Shown in pieces: positions 15,831 to 25,226 of a DNA stretch of 42,125 nucleotides; positions within the stretch are counted from its first letter, which is position 1, and the number at the start of each line of letters is the position of its first letter. Origin of the DNA: Actinomycetota bacterium (GTDB lineage: Bacteria > Actinomycetota > Acidimicrobiia > Acidimicrobiales > RAAP-2). The notes under the pieces are model-generated. The model searched no databases and was not told the DNA's origin. It worked only from the letters and a program-made list of their open reading frames with translations. The position numbers and the translations under genes were made by a program. The stretch lies in the NCBI GenBank assembly GCA_029850535.1, contig JARCRU010000118.1:1-42125 (forward strand), in the 5' to 3' direction.

Positions 15831-16894
15831 TAGGCTCGGTCTCCCTCGTGCGTCTCACTGGCGCTCAGCGTGCTGGCGGCATTGTTCATTGTCTCGGGCG
15901 GAGCTTCCACCGAATGTCCGTCTCGATTCAACAGCTCACCCGCGGGCAGCGCGAAGTGGCGCACGCGCTCGGGGATGATGCCCTGTGGCCGGAACCACAG
16001 CATCACCATCAACATGATGCCGATCACCATGGCGTCGATGTACTCGATCAGCCCCGCGTGGCCGGGGATATCGGGCAAGAAGGCGGGGAGGTGGATCAGC
16101 AGTGTCTCCACGAGCAGGGCACCCATCAAGAGGCCCACGTTATTGCCCACGCCACCGACGATGATGACGGCGAACACCACGAAGGTCTCACCCGGCAACC
16201 AGGCCGTCGGGTTGAAGGATCCACCGAACTGGATGATGAGCCCTCCACCAATCCCGGCGTAGAAGGATCCGATCAACATTGAGGTGAGCTGATATCGGAA
16301 GACGCCCTTGCCCAGCGCGGACGCCACATCTGGATCATCACGGATTGCCCGGAACGTTCGGCCCAGCGGCGAGCGGGTGATGCGGCTCATCCCGGCCCAC
16401 ATGATCAGAGAAATGACTCCCGTGACGCAGGCGAAGAACACCACGAAGGCATTGCTGGTGAGGTGCAAGACGCCGGCCATGGGCTGGGGCACGTTGTAGA
16501 GGCCATCAGCTCCGTTGAAGAGGCGCACGTAGTTGTTGATCACGTCGTAGAGGACCAGCGACAGCGAGATGAGGACCATGGCCAGGTAGTCGGTGCGCAA
16601 CCGACGCAGCGTGATGGCCGCCACGACGACCGCGAGCAGCATCGCCGCCACGCCACCCGCCAGCAGACTGAACGGGAAGGGTAGGTTGAAGCCGAAGATG
16701 TACTGCTGGGCGGTACCCACCGAGTTGGGCAGACTCACCGCCCCGGTGACGTACGCACCGATCGCGACGAAGCCAATGTAGGCGAAGTTCAAGATACCGG
16801 TCTCGCCGTACTGGATGTTGAGCCCCATCGCCAGGATGAAGTAGTCGAACAAGAAGAAGACGAGGGTGAAGACGTAGAACCAGAACTGGGCCAT
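15830..16894 (-). CDS. livM: Branched-chain amino acid-type ABC transporter permease LivM
   Basis: A polytopic permease of 354 aa that forms the membrane channel with LivH. About nine hydrophobic segments are visible. The family core NIQYGETGILNFAYIGFVAIGAY near residue 27 and LGRTFRAIRDDPDVASALG, the EAA-like cytoplasmic loop that meets the ATPase, identify it. The C-terminal tail of about 40 residues (after WFRPQGIIPERVRHF) is hydrophilic and longer than usual. The stop overlaps the livG start, and livH ends 2 nt upstream. Confidence 0.93.
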   Translation of the reverse strand: MAQFWFYVFTLVFFLFDYFILAMGLNIQYGETGILNFAYIGFVAIGAYVTGAVSLPNSVGTAQQYIFGFNLPFPFSLLAGGVAAMLLAVVVAAITLRRLRTDYLAMVLISLSLVLYDVINNYVRLFNGADGLYNVPQPMAGVLHLTSNAFVVFFACVTGVISLIMWAGMSRITRSPLGRTFRAIRDDPDVASALGKGVFRYQLTSMLIGSFYAGIGGGLIIQFGGSFNPTAWLPGETFVVFAVIIVGGVGNNVGLLMGALLVETLLIHLPAFLPDIPGHAGLIEYIDAMVIGIMLMVMLWFRPQGIIPERVRHFALPAGELLNRDGHSVEAPPETMNNAASTLSASETHEGDRA

Positions 16895-16896
16895 GA

Positions 16897-17775
16897 TTAA
16901 GCCTTTCCAGGCCGGGCGAACAAGCCGTTGGGCCTAAAGAGCAGGGTGAAGATCAAGAAAACGAAGGCGACATCCAATTTGTACGCCGGGTTAATGTAGG
17001 CGGCCGAGATTTCCGTGGCCAGGCCGATCAAGACAGCTCCCGCCATCGCGCCGTAGATGCTGCCGACGCCACCGACGATGACGGCGGCGAAGATGACGAA
17101 CAAGAAGAGTTCACCGGAGGCTGGCGTGATCTGGCTCTCAGTGATACCGAGGACCGTACCGGCGAGCCCCGCTAACATTCCCGACAAGAACCAGGTGACC
17201 GTGGTGATCCGCCGCGTGTCGATTCCACTCGTCATGGCCAACGTCGTGTTGTCGGACATCGCGCGCATCGACTTTCCCAAACGAGTGGTCTTGAGCATCA
17301 AGTGAACGCCGAGCATGATGGCGATTGAAATAATCATCACGATGATCTGATACTTGTTCAGCAAGAACGGCCCGATGTGCTTATAGATCTCGAGCTTCAT
17401 GGAGTAGGTGCGGTTATTCGCACCCCAGATCGAGTACACCAAGTTCAACATGACCAACGAGAGGCCGAAGGTGACGATCAAAACGTAGAAGGACTTGTTG
17501 AACCGCCGAGCGAACGGACTGAGCAGGAACTGATTGATCAGGACGGCGAAAACGCCCATGATCACTGAGCCGAAGATCATGGCGATCCAGATGTTTAAAT
17601 GAAAAATCTCGGCATTGAAGACGTACGCGGTGTACGCTCCCAGCGCCATGAAGTCGCCGTAAGCAAAGTTGATGTAGTTCGTGATACCGAACTGCAAACT
17701 CAGACCCACGGCGGCGATAGCCAGGACTGAAGCAGTCACCAGCCCAAAACCGAACGCCATCCAGAACTGCGACAT
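16897..17775 (-). CDS. livH: Branched-chain amino acid-type ABC transporter permease LivH
   Basis: The partner permease, 292 aa with about eight membrane segments. Family features are LSLQFGITNYINFAYGDFMALGAYTAY near the N-terminus, RLGKSMRAMSDNTTLAMTSGID (the coupling loop) and the glycine-rich FAAVIVGGVGSIYGAMAGAVLIGL. ATG 17775 is preceded by a purine-rich GGGGGGGATAGGA. It is the first gene of the ten-gene minus-strand array and has its own AT-rich promoter region upstream, so the array is probably read from here, perhaps with internal starts. Confidence 0.93.
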   Translation of the reverse strand: MSQFWMAFGFGLVTASVLAIAAVGLSLQFGITNYINFAYGDFMALGAYTAYVFNAEIFHLNIWIAMIFGSVIMGVFAVLINQFLLSPFARRFNKSFYVLIVTFGLSLVMLNLVYSIWGANNRTYSMKLEIYKHIGPFLLNKYQIIVMIISIAIMLGVHLMLKTTRLGKSMRAMSDNTTLAMTSGIDTRRITTVTWFLSGMLAGLAGTVLGITESQITPASGELFLFVIFAAVIVGGVGSIYGAMAGAVLIGLATEISAAYINPAYKLDVAFVFLIFTLLFRPNGLFARPGKA

Positions 17776-17841
17776 TCCTATCCCCCCCGGGCCATGTTTC
17801 TCAACTGCCGACCCTGTCTGAGTCGAACTGAGTTGTGAGAG

Positions 17842-17870
17842 TTTCTATCGCAATTTCAAAATTAAGTCAA
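17842..17870 (-). promoter_or_regulatory. Candidate promoter of the liv/catabolic array
   Basis: On the minus strand TTGACT (17865-17870) and TAGAAA (17842-17847) are separated by exactly 17 bp. They lie in an AT-rich pocket (17840-17900) that stands out from the GC-rich surroundings. About 65 nt of leader would precede livH. Confidence 0.5.
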
Positions 17871-18073
17871 GTATTATGAGATTTATTTTCAAATTTTATC
17901 GAGGTGGGGACCAAAGATGCCACAACTCCCCTCCATCGCAATGCCTCCCCACGCACATCGCCTCTCTTCTTTAGCACCCCAGGGGCAACCAATCAACGCG
18001 TTTCACGCAACCAATCAACACTGTGACGAGATTGTCACATTTCGCTTCAGCGGCCAACACCGGTATCCGAGGT

Positions 18074-18340
18074 TCAACCTCGCTGCCACGCGTCCGTGTC
18101 GTTGTCGGGAGTGGAGTCAATGGACCTCGCTCGACCAGCGTCATTGTCGCGCGACGGGGGCAGGTTCTTCGACGGGTAGGGGGTGATCAAATTGGACACC
18201 GTGGTGGTAGTAAGTCCGCTGGTCCGATGCGTAGTGCTCAGACCCATCGAGAGTGCGACGACACCGCCAAGAAACACAATGAGCACCGCCGCAACAACGT
18301 GGCGAGCCCTCTTTGGATGGGGTGAAGTTAAGGAATCCAT
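18074..18340 (-). CDS. Small single-pass membrane protein, unknown
   Basis: An 88-aa frame starting at ATG 18340 with AAGGAG 8 nt upstream, the best ribosome binding site of any frame in this stretch. A longer version from 18457 lacks one. The product has a basic start (SPHPKRARH), one membrane segment (VVAAVLIVFLGGVVALSMGL) and a hydrophilic Thr/Ser/Asp-rich tail facing outside. No family is recognised. It is alone between the liv promoter region and a gap, so its role cannot be inferred. The ribosome site and the clear N-terminal anchor argue that it is a real gene. Confidence 0.6.
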   Translation of the reverse strand: MDSLTSPHPKRARHVVAAVLIVFLGGVVALSMGLSTTHRTSGLTTTTVSNLITPYPSKNLPPSRDNDAGRARSIDSTPDNDTDAWQRG

Positions 18341-18792
18341 AACACTTTCTCCTTCGCTAGGAACGCCCTGACTACGCGTCCCGCGGCCCTCCCAGTGTAG
18401 GAGTTGCCTCGCGTCACCCACGCCACGCGATTCGATCGTCACGTCATTTGTCCTCACATCGCCAACGCGAATTCATAATTTGGCGCTCACCATGAGGAAT
18501 CCCTCGGATCGCCCGAAAACGCTGGATGCTGGTCTTTCGCGCACCTTCACGCTTCAAATAGCGGCTCGACCCTTGACCAGATTCGTCTCAAATAACGAGT
18601 AGGGACTTTCCACCGGTAATGAGCGTCCTCGCACGCTGGCGTAGTGAGCGCACGAACAGGGCTATGAATTCGCTTCGATACCAACGCGGAGACCACTCAC
18701 GAGTGAACCCGACTGGCCCGGGCACTCAACCACCCGTTCACCCATGGCAACATCGCCAGGGTCCAGCACCGCAATCTCGAAAAGTCCCCGCC
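18341..18792. other. Gap without a recognised gene
   Basis: About 450 bases before the kdp operon end. A plus-strand frame at 18619-18888 exists but has no recognisable domain and overlaps the small gene on the other strand. No convincing terminator for the kdp operon was found here. Confidence 0.4.
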
Positions 18793-19269
18793 CTAAGAAC
18801 TCGCGCGAGTTCGGTCGAACGACATCTCTTCTATGGCGTGGGCGGTCAATTCACACTCGTCGCCGTGCTTGCTTTGACAAACAAGTGATATCGAACCATT
18901 GACCTCGTCCTCAATAATCACTGCAATACGCTCGTGTTGGAAGTGACACGTCGCGCGCATAGTGCCACGTCGATACGTCGTGAGAAGTCGGCCTAGCTCA
19001 CGGACCGATTGGTCGGCCCAGATCGACACTCGATCGGCAGTGACCGACACCGCAACGTGGTCACCGAGGTCGATGCGGTCTCGGTGCGACGCTCGTTCGG
19101 ACTGTCGGCCACCCGGGCGCAGTGTCGAAACGTCCGTCGTCGCTGCCCTCGCCTCCTCAACCATCGCTGAGTCACCCTCGAACCACTGAGCCTTCGTCCA
19201 GCGAAACCACGCGCACTGCTCAGGCACCTCGCCCGCGTTGATGAGCGCATGTCGCAACTGCCGGTCCAT
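18793..19269 (-). CDS. Hypothetical protein at the end of the kdp operon
   Basis: A 158-aa soluble protein, not recognised. It starts 48 nt after the kdpD stop, with AAGGAG 12 nt before ATG 19269, so it is probably the last gene of the operon. Residues 1-35 (MDRQLRHALINAGEVPEQCAWFRW) are followed by a hydrophilic link and a region rich in short beta-like strands (HVAVSVTADRVSIWAD, HERIAVIIEDEVNGSISLVC). There is no signal peptide or membrane segment. A ligand-sensing or partner role with KdpD is possible, but nothing shows it. Confidence 0.5.
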   Translation of the reverse strand: MDRQLRHALINAGEVPEQCAWFRWTKAQWFEGDSAMVEEARAATTDVSTLRPGGRQSERASHRDRIDLGDHVAVSVTADRVSIWADQSVRELGRLLTTYRRGTMRATCHFQHERIAVIIEDEVNGSISLVCQSKHGDECELTAHAIEEMSFDRTRASS

Positions 19270-19317
19270 GGCTGGAGGATACTCCTTCGCGCACTCTGTG
19301 ATCGAAGACGTTGCTCC

Positions 19318-21786
19318 TCACGTTCGAGGGGTCGGCGCGAGCCGCACCGCAGCGGTCAGGCCCCCGCCCGGCGTGTCCTCGAAGCGCAACTCTCCACCGA
19401 GAACCTTGACGAAGCCTCTCGCCACCAACAGGCTGAGGTCCTCGTCGGCGTCCGGATCCGACGTCATCCACGCCGCCGGTATGCGTCGACGCGGATCGCG
19501 GATACCGGGCCCGCGGTCGATCACGAGCAGCTCCAACTCACCCGCGGTGCAACCCGCCGTGACGCGAATCGGCTGTTCTGGCGGACTGAAGGCGCAGGCG
19601 TTGGTCACCAGGTTGACGATGACGCGCTCGAGCAGGTCGGGATCGGTGATGACTGTGGGCAGGTCGCCCGGCACATCGACATCGACCAGTCGACCCTTGG
19701 TGTCCAGCGTACCCAGGGCGTTGCTCACCAGGTCGGCCAAGGATGCACGCCAGTGACGAGGGGCGATCATCTTCGCGTCTAGTCGACCCGAATCGAGCAG
19801 GTTGGTGACGAGACGGGTGAGATTGTTCACCTCACGAGTGATGTTCCCCAACGGCACTCGCTGCTCGTGGTGAAGCGTGGGCGCCGAGCGCAACGAGACG
19901 AGGCTCGCCTCGATGTTGGCGAGGGCCGGCTTGAGGTCGTGGGCCACCGAACGCAACAAACCAATGCGCAACGCGTCGGTCTCGGCCCGCGTGCGCATCT
20001 CCTCGGCTTCGAGCATCAATCGCTGGGAGTGCAGCGCCGCCGCGAGCCGCCCGGCGAATGCGGTGATGAGTTGTCGATCCTGGTTGTCCAATTCGACCGC
20101 ACTGAGTCGCAGCACCATCGTCTCATTCACCGCGAAGTCAACGGTGTCCTCCGATGATTCGACGGGGTCACCACTGACCAATTCGGTCACCGTGTGTCCC
20201 TCGCTGACCCTCACCAACGCCGCCGACGGCACGGCGTAGACCGTACGCAACGTGTCGAGCAGGGGCATCAAGTCCTCGCGCGAGGTGGTCACCGTCGCCA
20301 CCGCCTCAGCGAGCAACTCGGCCTCGGCACGCGCACGGCGCGCGCTCTCAGAACGCCGGCGGAACTCGTTCATCGCCAGGCTGGCGCCGACTCCGAAGAG
20401 GAGGAATGCGATGATCGCCACGGCGTCGTCGGGTCGGGCCACCGCCAGGGTGTGCCGTGGCGGCACGAAGAAGTAGTTCTCCAGCCCCGACGCTCCGAGC
20501 GCCGCCGCCACTCCGACGCTCACCCCTCCCCCGGCGGCCAGGGCTAGCACTGCGATGAGGAACACGAGGAATACCGTCGAGAGTGACACTCCCGAGCGGA
20601 TCTGAGTCATCAGGACAGTCAATAGCGGCAACACGACTGCGCACAGCGCCAGGTAGCGCCAGGTTCGTACCCACGAAAAGGAGGCCTTGCGCTGACGCCG
20701 GGCCGTGCGAGGACCGCGCTTCGCGGTCACGGCGATGATGTGCACGTCGAGGTCGCGCGCCAGGCGCAACACCTTCTCGATCACTCCACCGGGAAGATGC
20801 CAGGGGCGCTTGGGGCGACTAGAACCCAGAATGATCTGCGTACCGCGTTGCGCACGCGCGAACGCCACGAGGGCGTTGGCGATGTCGTCGTCGATAACCT
20901 CGTAAAAGACCCCCTCGAACTCTTCGACGAGTTCGCGCGCCAACGTCGTGTCCGAATTGCGGCTCCGCATCGCGCCCGAGTCGATTACGTGGATGGCCAC
21001 GATCTCGGCGTGGTTTCGCGAGGCGATGCGCGCGGCGCGGCGCAACAGAATCTCGTCGGCCTCGTTGCCCGCGACCGCCACAATGAGCCGCTCTCGGGTC
21101 TCCCAAGTCTCGGTGATGCCGTGGGCGTCGAGGTAGCTCTGTAGTGAGTCTTCGACCCGGTCGGCCAACCACAGGAGTGAGAGTTCACGCAGCGCGGTGA
21201 GATTGCCCGATCGAAAGAAGTTCGACAGCGACGCGTCAATCTTGTCGGCCGGGTAGATGTTGCCGTGCGCCATGCGACGTCGAAGAGCCTCGGGGGTGAT
21301 ATCCACGAGTTCAATCTGTTCGGCGCGGCGCACCACGAAGTCAGGAACCGTCTCGCGTTGCACGGTGCCGGTGATCTTCTCCACCACGTCATTCACGGAC
21401 TCGAGATGTTGAATGTTGACGGTGGTGATGACGTCGATACCCGCTTCTAAGAGCGCATCGACGTCCTGCCAGCGTTTCTCGTGTGCGCTGCCGGGCGCGT
21501 TGGTGTGCGCCAGCTCATCCACCAGCACCACTTGGGGATGGCGAGTGAGAATCGCCTCGAGGTCCATTTCCTCCAAGGACGCCCCGCGGTACTCGTAGTG
21601 TTTGCGGGCGATGACTTCGATGTCGCGCATCTGCGACTCGGTGAGGGGGCGCCCATGGGTCTCGACGTAGCCGGCGACCACGTCGGCTCCACGTTCGCGA
21701 CGACGCCACCCCTCGTCAAGCATCTTGTAGGTCTTGCCCACACCCGGGGCGAGGCCCAGGTACACCCGCAATTGACCACGCGCCAT
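19318..21786 (-). CDS. kdpD: KdpD-type osmosensitive K+ sensor histidine kinase with eroded ATP lid
   Basis: Full-length KdpD, 822 aa. In order: the KdpD N-terminal ATPase-like domain (Walker A GLAPGVGKT at 11-19, VVLVDELAHTN near 86-96), a Usp-like domain (about 232-355), four membrane segments of the DUF4118 type (about 375-475), a GAF-like region, the HisKA domain with His616 in SVAHDLKPAL, and HATPase_c. The N box (VNLVTNA, about 724-730) and G1 box (DRGPG, 757-761) are present. The F box and the glycine-rich G2 box (usually G-x-G-L-G-L) are replaced by RRRIPAAWMTSDPDADEDLSLL (part of 766-787). The H box also deviates from HDLRTPL. ATP binding may be impaired, so it may act as a phosphatase or a K+/c-di-AMP sensor rather than a kinase. 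ATG 21786 lies 4 nt after the preceding gene. Confidence 0.92.
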   Translation of the reverse strand: MARGQLRVYLGLAPGVGKTYKMLDEGWRRRERGADVVAGYVETHGRPLTESQMRDIEVIARKHYEYRGASLEEMDLEAILTRHPQVVLVDELAHTNAPGSAHEKRWQDVDALLEAGIDVITTVNIQHLESVNDVVEKITGTVQRETVPDFVVRRAEQIELVDITPEALRRRMAHGNIYPADKIDASLSNFFRSGNLTALRELSLLWLADRVEDSLQSYLDAHGITETWETRERLIVAVAGNEADEILLRRAARIASRNHAEIVAIHVIDSGAMRSRNSDTTLARELVEEFEGVFYEVIDDDIANALVAFARAQRGTQIILGSSRPKRPWHLPGGVIEKVLRLARDLDVHIIAVTAKRGPRTARRQRKASFSWVRTWRYLALCAVVLPLLTVLMTQIRSGVSLSTVFLVFLIAVLALAAGGGVSVGVAAALGASGLENYFFVPPRHTLAVARPDDAVAIIAFLLFGVGASLAMNEFRRRSESARRARAEAELLAEAVATVTTSREDLMPLLDTLRTVYAVPSAALVRVSEGHTVTELVSGDPVESSEDTVDFAVNETMVLRLSAVELDNQDRQLITAFAGRLAAALHSQRLMLEAEEMRTRAETDALRIGLLRSVAHDLKPALANIEASLVSLRSAPTLHHEQRVPLGNITREVNNLTRLVTNLLDSGRLDAKMIAPRHWRASLADLVSNALGTLDTKGRLVDVDVPGDLPTVITDPDLLERVIVNLVTNACAFSPPEQPIRVTAGCTAGELELLVIDRGPGIRDPRRRIPAAWMTSDPDADEDLSLLVARGFVKVLGGELRFEDTPGGGLTAAVRLAPTPRT

Positions 21787-21790
21787 TGCG

Positions 21791-22555
21791 CTATCCCTTC
21801 GTGCGGTGCTGATCGTGCACCAGGCCCGCCACCAGATTCACGAGGGCGACGGCGGCCACGCGGTCCTCGCGCGTCACGGCCCCGCCGGGCGTCGGGCGCA
21901 GCAGGAAGCGTCCGAGCGCCTCACCGCGCCATCGACAGGCGATCTCGGACTCGGGGCCCGGGATGCCGATCTCGTGGGCGGGCCAACTCATCCCCACGTG
22001 TACGACACTGCCGTCGGCCAGGATCTGAGCGTGGGGCGGACCACTGAGGTCCGCCTCGAAGTGACACGACCGCAGGTGCAACACGTCGACGAGGGACTGC
22101 GCCGCGCGGACGAGCACCTCTTCGACCGTCGGGGTTCCCGTCATCGCCGAGGCCGCTGCGGCCAACATCGTGACGTGGGCGCTCTCAGTCCCCGCGCGCT
22201 CTAGGTGGCGTTTGGAGCGCGCGGCGAGTTCGGTGACGATCACGCCGACGACGACGAGGGAGATAGTCGTCTCGAGGTCGGGTCGATGGCCGATCGTGAA
22301 GCGTTCGTAGGGCGGAGTTAGGAAGAAGTCGAACCAGAGCGCCGAGGACACGGTGGCCACGTAGCCGCCCGGACGCCGGCCCCAGATGGCCAGGCCTTCA
22401 ATCAGGGCCACGAAGACCAGAGCCGCCCCGACATTGGTGAAGGACGTGCGAAACGGTACGAAACTGGCCGCCACACTGGGGGGAAGCAGCAATGCGGCGG
22501 CCAATGCCACCCGGGCGCGGTGGCGACGGATAGTTCCGGGGAGATCCACGTTCAC
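21791..22555 (-). CDS. DUF4118-GAF membrane protein (KdpD-like sensor without kinase)
   Basis: A 254-aa protein that corresponds to the middle of KdpD alone. Membrane segments within residues 15-110 include the DUF4118 hallmark FDFFLTPPYERFTIG, compare FYFIPPYDTLSIG and NYFFVPPRHTLAV in the two kinases nearby. A GAF-like region follows (about 130-245). There is no phospho-acceptor His and no ATPase domain. GTG 22555 overlaps the kdpC stop (GTGA), and kdpD starts 4 nt after its end, so it is tightly built into the operon. It probably pairs with KdpD or KdpFABC as a membrane sensor or adaptor. The alternative is a remnant of a kdpD duplication. Confidence 0.8.
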   Translation of the reverse strand: MNVDLPGTIRRHRARVALAAALLLPPSVAASFVPFRTSFTNVGAALVFVALIEGLAIWGRRPGGYVATVSSALWFDFFLTPPYERFTIGHRPDLETTISLVVVGVIVTELAARSKRHLERAGTESAHVTMLAAAASAMTGTPTVEEVLVRAAQSLVDVLHLRSCHFEADLSGPPHAQILADGSVVHVGMSWPAHEIGIPGPESEIACRWRGEALGRFLLRPTPGGAVTREDRVAAVALVNLVAGLVHDQHRTKG

Positions 22556-23148
22556 CTCATCTTCGCCAGGGCCTCGTTGAGCTGCAGGACGTCAATGTAA
22601 CTGGTGCCCAGGAATCCGAACTGGGCCGCGTGGGTTTGGCTCTTGATCAGTGAGGTGAGACTCGACGCCGAGAGGCCCGTCGCCTTAGCGACCATGGGGA
22701 TCTGCACCAAGGCATCCTGGGGCGAGATGTCGGGATCGTAACCACTGCCCGACGTGGTCACCAGGTCTGGGGTGGGGTTGACGCCCATCGAGTGCCAGTA
22801 AGCGACGAGAGCCTTCGTGTCGGCGAGCAGGACTTTGGAGCGTGGACCGAGGTTGGTGGCGCCGGATTCGCCGCTCGAGCCGTTGGCGACCAGCGGGTTG
22901 TCCCCGCCCGAGGTGTGGGTCGTGGCGTTGGCCGCGTAGGGGCCGAAATCGTCGGGACGACCGTGGAAGAATTTGGGACTGCTCCAATTCTGGCCGATCA
23001 ACGTCGAACCGTTCGCGGTGATCGAGCCGTTGGCCTGGAACTTGAACAGCACTTGAGCGACGCCGGTGCCGGCGAAGGCGTAGACGAAGCCGAAGAACAC
23101 CATGCAGATCAACGCGAAGGTGATAGAACGGCGAAGGTGGACGATCAT
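22552..23148 (-). CDS. kdpC: K+-transporting ATPase subunit KdpC
   Basis: Accessory subunit of the KdpFABC potassium pump. It is 198 aa: one N-terminal membrane segment (SITFALICMVFFGFVYAFAG) and a periplasmic domain containing QNWSSPKFFHGRPD, SGSGYDPDISPQDALVQ and DVLQLNEAL, all standard KdpC marks. An upstream extension to 23247 is open, but ATG 23148 gives the family start and has AGAGAG upstream, 11 nt after the kdpB stop. Confidence 0.95.
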   Translation of the reverse strand: MIVHLRRSITFALICMVFFGFVYAFAGTGVAQVLFKFQANGSITANGSTLIGQNWSSPKFFHGRPDDFGPYAANATTHTSGGDNPLVANGSSGESGATNLGPRSKVLLADTKALVAYWHSMGVNPTPDLVTTSGSGYDPDISPQDALVQIPMVAKATGLSASSLTSLIKSQTHAAQFGFLGTSYIDVLQLNEALAKMR

Positions 23149-23159
23149 GATGTCTCTCT

Positions 23160-25226
23160 TTAGTAGGCGTGCAACGCGACGAGCACGAGGTCGATGAGTT
23201 TGATGAAGATGAAGGGGACCGCGACGCCACCCACGCCGTATATCCACACGTTGCGTCGTAGAATGGCCGAGGAGTTAGCGGCACGGAACTTCACCCCGCG
23301 CAGCGCTAGCGGGATCAGTGCGATAATCACCAGCGCGTTGAAGATCACCGCCGAGAGCACCGCGCTCTCAGGACTGTGCAGGCGCATGATGTTGAGCGCA
23401 CCCAGCTGGTGGTACTTGATCGCGAAAAGTGCGGGGATGATTGCGAAGTACTTGGCGATGTCGTTAGCGATCGAGAAGGTGGTCAGCGAACCGCGCGTGA
23501 TGAGCAACTGCTTGCCGATCTCGACGATGTCGATCAACTTCGTCGGGTTGGAGTCGAGGTCAACCATGTTGCCGGCTTCTTTGGCGGCGGTGGTACCAGT
23601 GTTCATCGCCACGCCCACGTCGGCTTGAGCCAAGGCCGGCGCGTCGTTGGTCCCGTCGCCGGTCATGGCGACGAGGCGTCCGCCCTCCTGCTCTTGCTTG
23701 ATGAGGGCCATCTTGGCCTCGGGAGTCGCTTCTGCGAGGAAGTCGTCCACGCCGGCCTCCTGGGCGATGGCCGCCGCCGTGAGGGGGTTGTCGCCGGTGA
23801 TCATGACGGTGCGGATCCCCATTTTGCGCATCTCCTCGAACTTGACCTTGATGCCCTGCTTGACCACGTCCTTGAGTTCGACGACACCGACGATGTGGGG
23901 TCCATCGGTCACTGTCAATGGCGTCGAACCCGCGCGCGCGACTCGCTCGACGATGGCATCGAGGTCGTCGGGGACCGTCCCGCCCTGCTCGAGGACCCAA
24001 CGTTTCACTGACTCGGCCGCCCCCTTACGGATTTGGCGGCTGTCCATGTCGAGACCCGACATGCGTGTCGTCGCGGTGAAGGGGACGAAGACGTGACTCG
24101 GATCGAGTTGGCGTTCGCGGATGCCGAAGTTCTCCTTGGCGAGCACGACGATCGACCGTCCCTCGGGCGTCTCGTCGGCGAGCGACGCCAACTGGGCCAC
24201 GTCGGCCACCTCTTGCTCATTGTGACCGGCGACCGGGAAGAAGTTCGCGGCCATGCGATTGCCCAGCGTGATGGTGCCGGTCTTGTCGAGTAGCAGCACC
24301 TGCACGTCCCCCGCAGCCTCGACGGCGCGACCGCTCATCGCCAACACGTTGCGCTGGACCAGGCGGTCCATCCCCGCGATGCCAATAGCGGAGAGCAGGG
24401 CGCCGATTGTCGTCGGGATCAGGCAGACCAGTAGCGACACCAGCACGACCACCGAGACGGTGGTACCCGCGAAGGCCGCGAAGGGCTGCAGCGTCACGAC
24501 GACCGGAATGAAGACAATGGTGAGTACCGACAGCAGGATCGTCAAGGCGATCTCGTTGGGGGTCTTCTGACGGTTGGCGCCCTCCACCAGGTTGATCATC
24601 CGGTCGATGAAGGTCTGACCACGTTCGGCGGTGATGCGCACCACGATGCGATCCGAAAGGACCTTGGTGCCGCCGGTGACCGCAGAGCGGTCACCACCGG
24701 ATTCGCGGATAACCGGCGCCGATTCGCCCGTTATCGCCGACTCGTCCACCGAGGCGATGCCCTCGATGATCTCACCGTCGCTCGGAATGACGTCGCCGGC
24801 CTCGCACACGACGGTGTCGCCCTTCGTCAAATTCGCGGCGGGCACGAGCTCCTCGCGTCCGTCGGGAAGCAGGCGTCGGGCTTCCGTCTCCGATCGCATC
24901 TTACGTAGGGTGTCGGCCTGGGCCTTGCCGCGGCCCTCGGCCATCGCCTCGGCGAAGTTAGCGAACATCACGGTCAGGACCAACCAGATTGTGATCGACC
25001 AGCTGAACGTGCTCGGATGCGCGATGGCCTCGAGGAGGGTGATGAACGAACCCACCAGAACGACGAACATGACGGGATTCCTCACCTGGACCCGGGGGTC
25101 GAACTTCTTGAACGAGTCGCGCAACGCTTGGGACAGGATCTCCTTGTCGAAGAGGCTGCGCGACGTCGCCACGCCGTGGGGGGTGTCGGGAGTGGGCGAA
25201 GCGGGTGGAGTGAGGACCTGGGTCAT
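23160..25226 (-). CDS. kdpB: K+-transporting P-type ATPase subunit KdpB
   Basis: The catalytic subunit of KdpFABC, hydrolysing ATP to drive K+ import across the membrane. The 688-aa protein has the phosphorylated Asp314 in DKTGT, TGES at 166-169 (its Ser is the inhibitory phosphorylation site in E. coli), the [18 protein letters not shown] hinge and about seven membrane segments. Length is typical. ATG 25226 overlaps the kdpA stop by one base. No lesions seen. Confidence 0.97.
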   Translation of the reverse strand: MTQVLTPPASPTPDTPHGVATSRSLFDKEILSQALRDSFKKFDPRVQVRNPVMFVVLVGSFITLLEAIAHPSTFSWSITIWLVLTVMFANFAEAMAEGRGKAQADTLRKMRSETEARRLLPDGREELVPAANLTKGDTVVCEAGDVIPSDGEIIEGIASVDESAITGESAPVIRESGGDRSAVTGGTKVLSDRIVVRITAERGQTFIDRMINLVEGANRQKTPNEIALTILLSVLTIVFIPVVVTLQPFAAFAGTTVSVVVLVSLLVCLIPTTIGALLSAIGIAGMDRLVQRNVLAMSGRAVEAAGDVQVLLLDKTGTITLGNRMAANFFPVAGHNEQEVADVAQLASLADETPEGRSIVVLAKENFGIRERQLDPSHVFVPFTATTRMSGLDMDSRQIRKGAAESVKRWVLEQGGTVPDDLDAIVERVARAGSTPLTVTDGPHIVGVVELKDVVKQGIKVKFEEMRKMGIRTVMITGDNPLTAAAIAQEAGVDDFLAEATPEAKMALIKQEQEGGRLVAMTGDGTNDAPALAQADVGVAMNTGTTAAKEAGNMVDLDSNPTKLIDIVEIGKQLLITRGSLTTFSIANDIAKYFAIIPALFAIKYHQLGALNIMRLHSPESAVLSAVIFNALVIIALIPLALRGVKFRAANSSAILRRNVWIYGVGGVAVPFIFIKLIDLVLVALHAY

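Noticed and set aside
19238..19782. Two overlapping plus-strand open frames of 172 and 177 codons at the kdpD 3' end
   Set aside because: Both are antisense to the kdpD 3' end, with no ribosome site and shadow-like composition.
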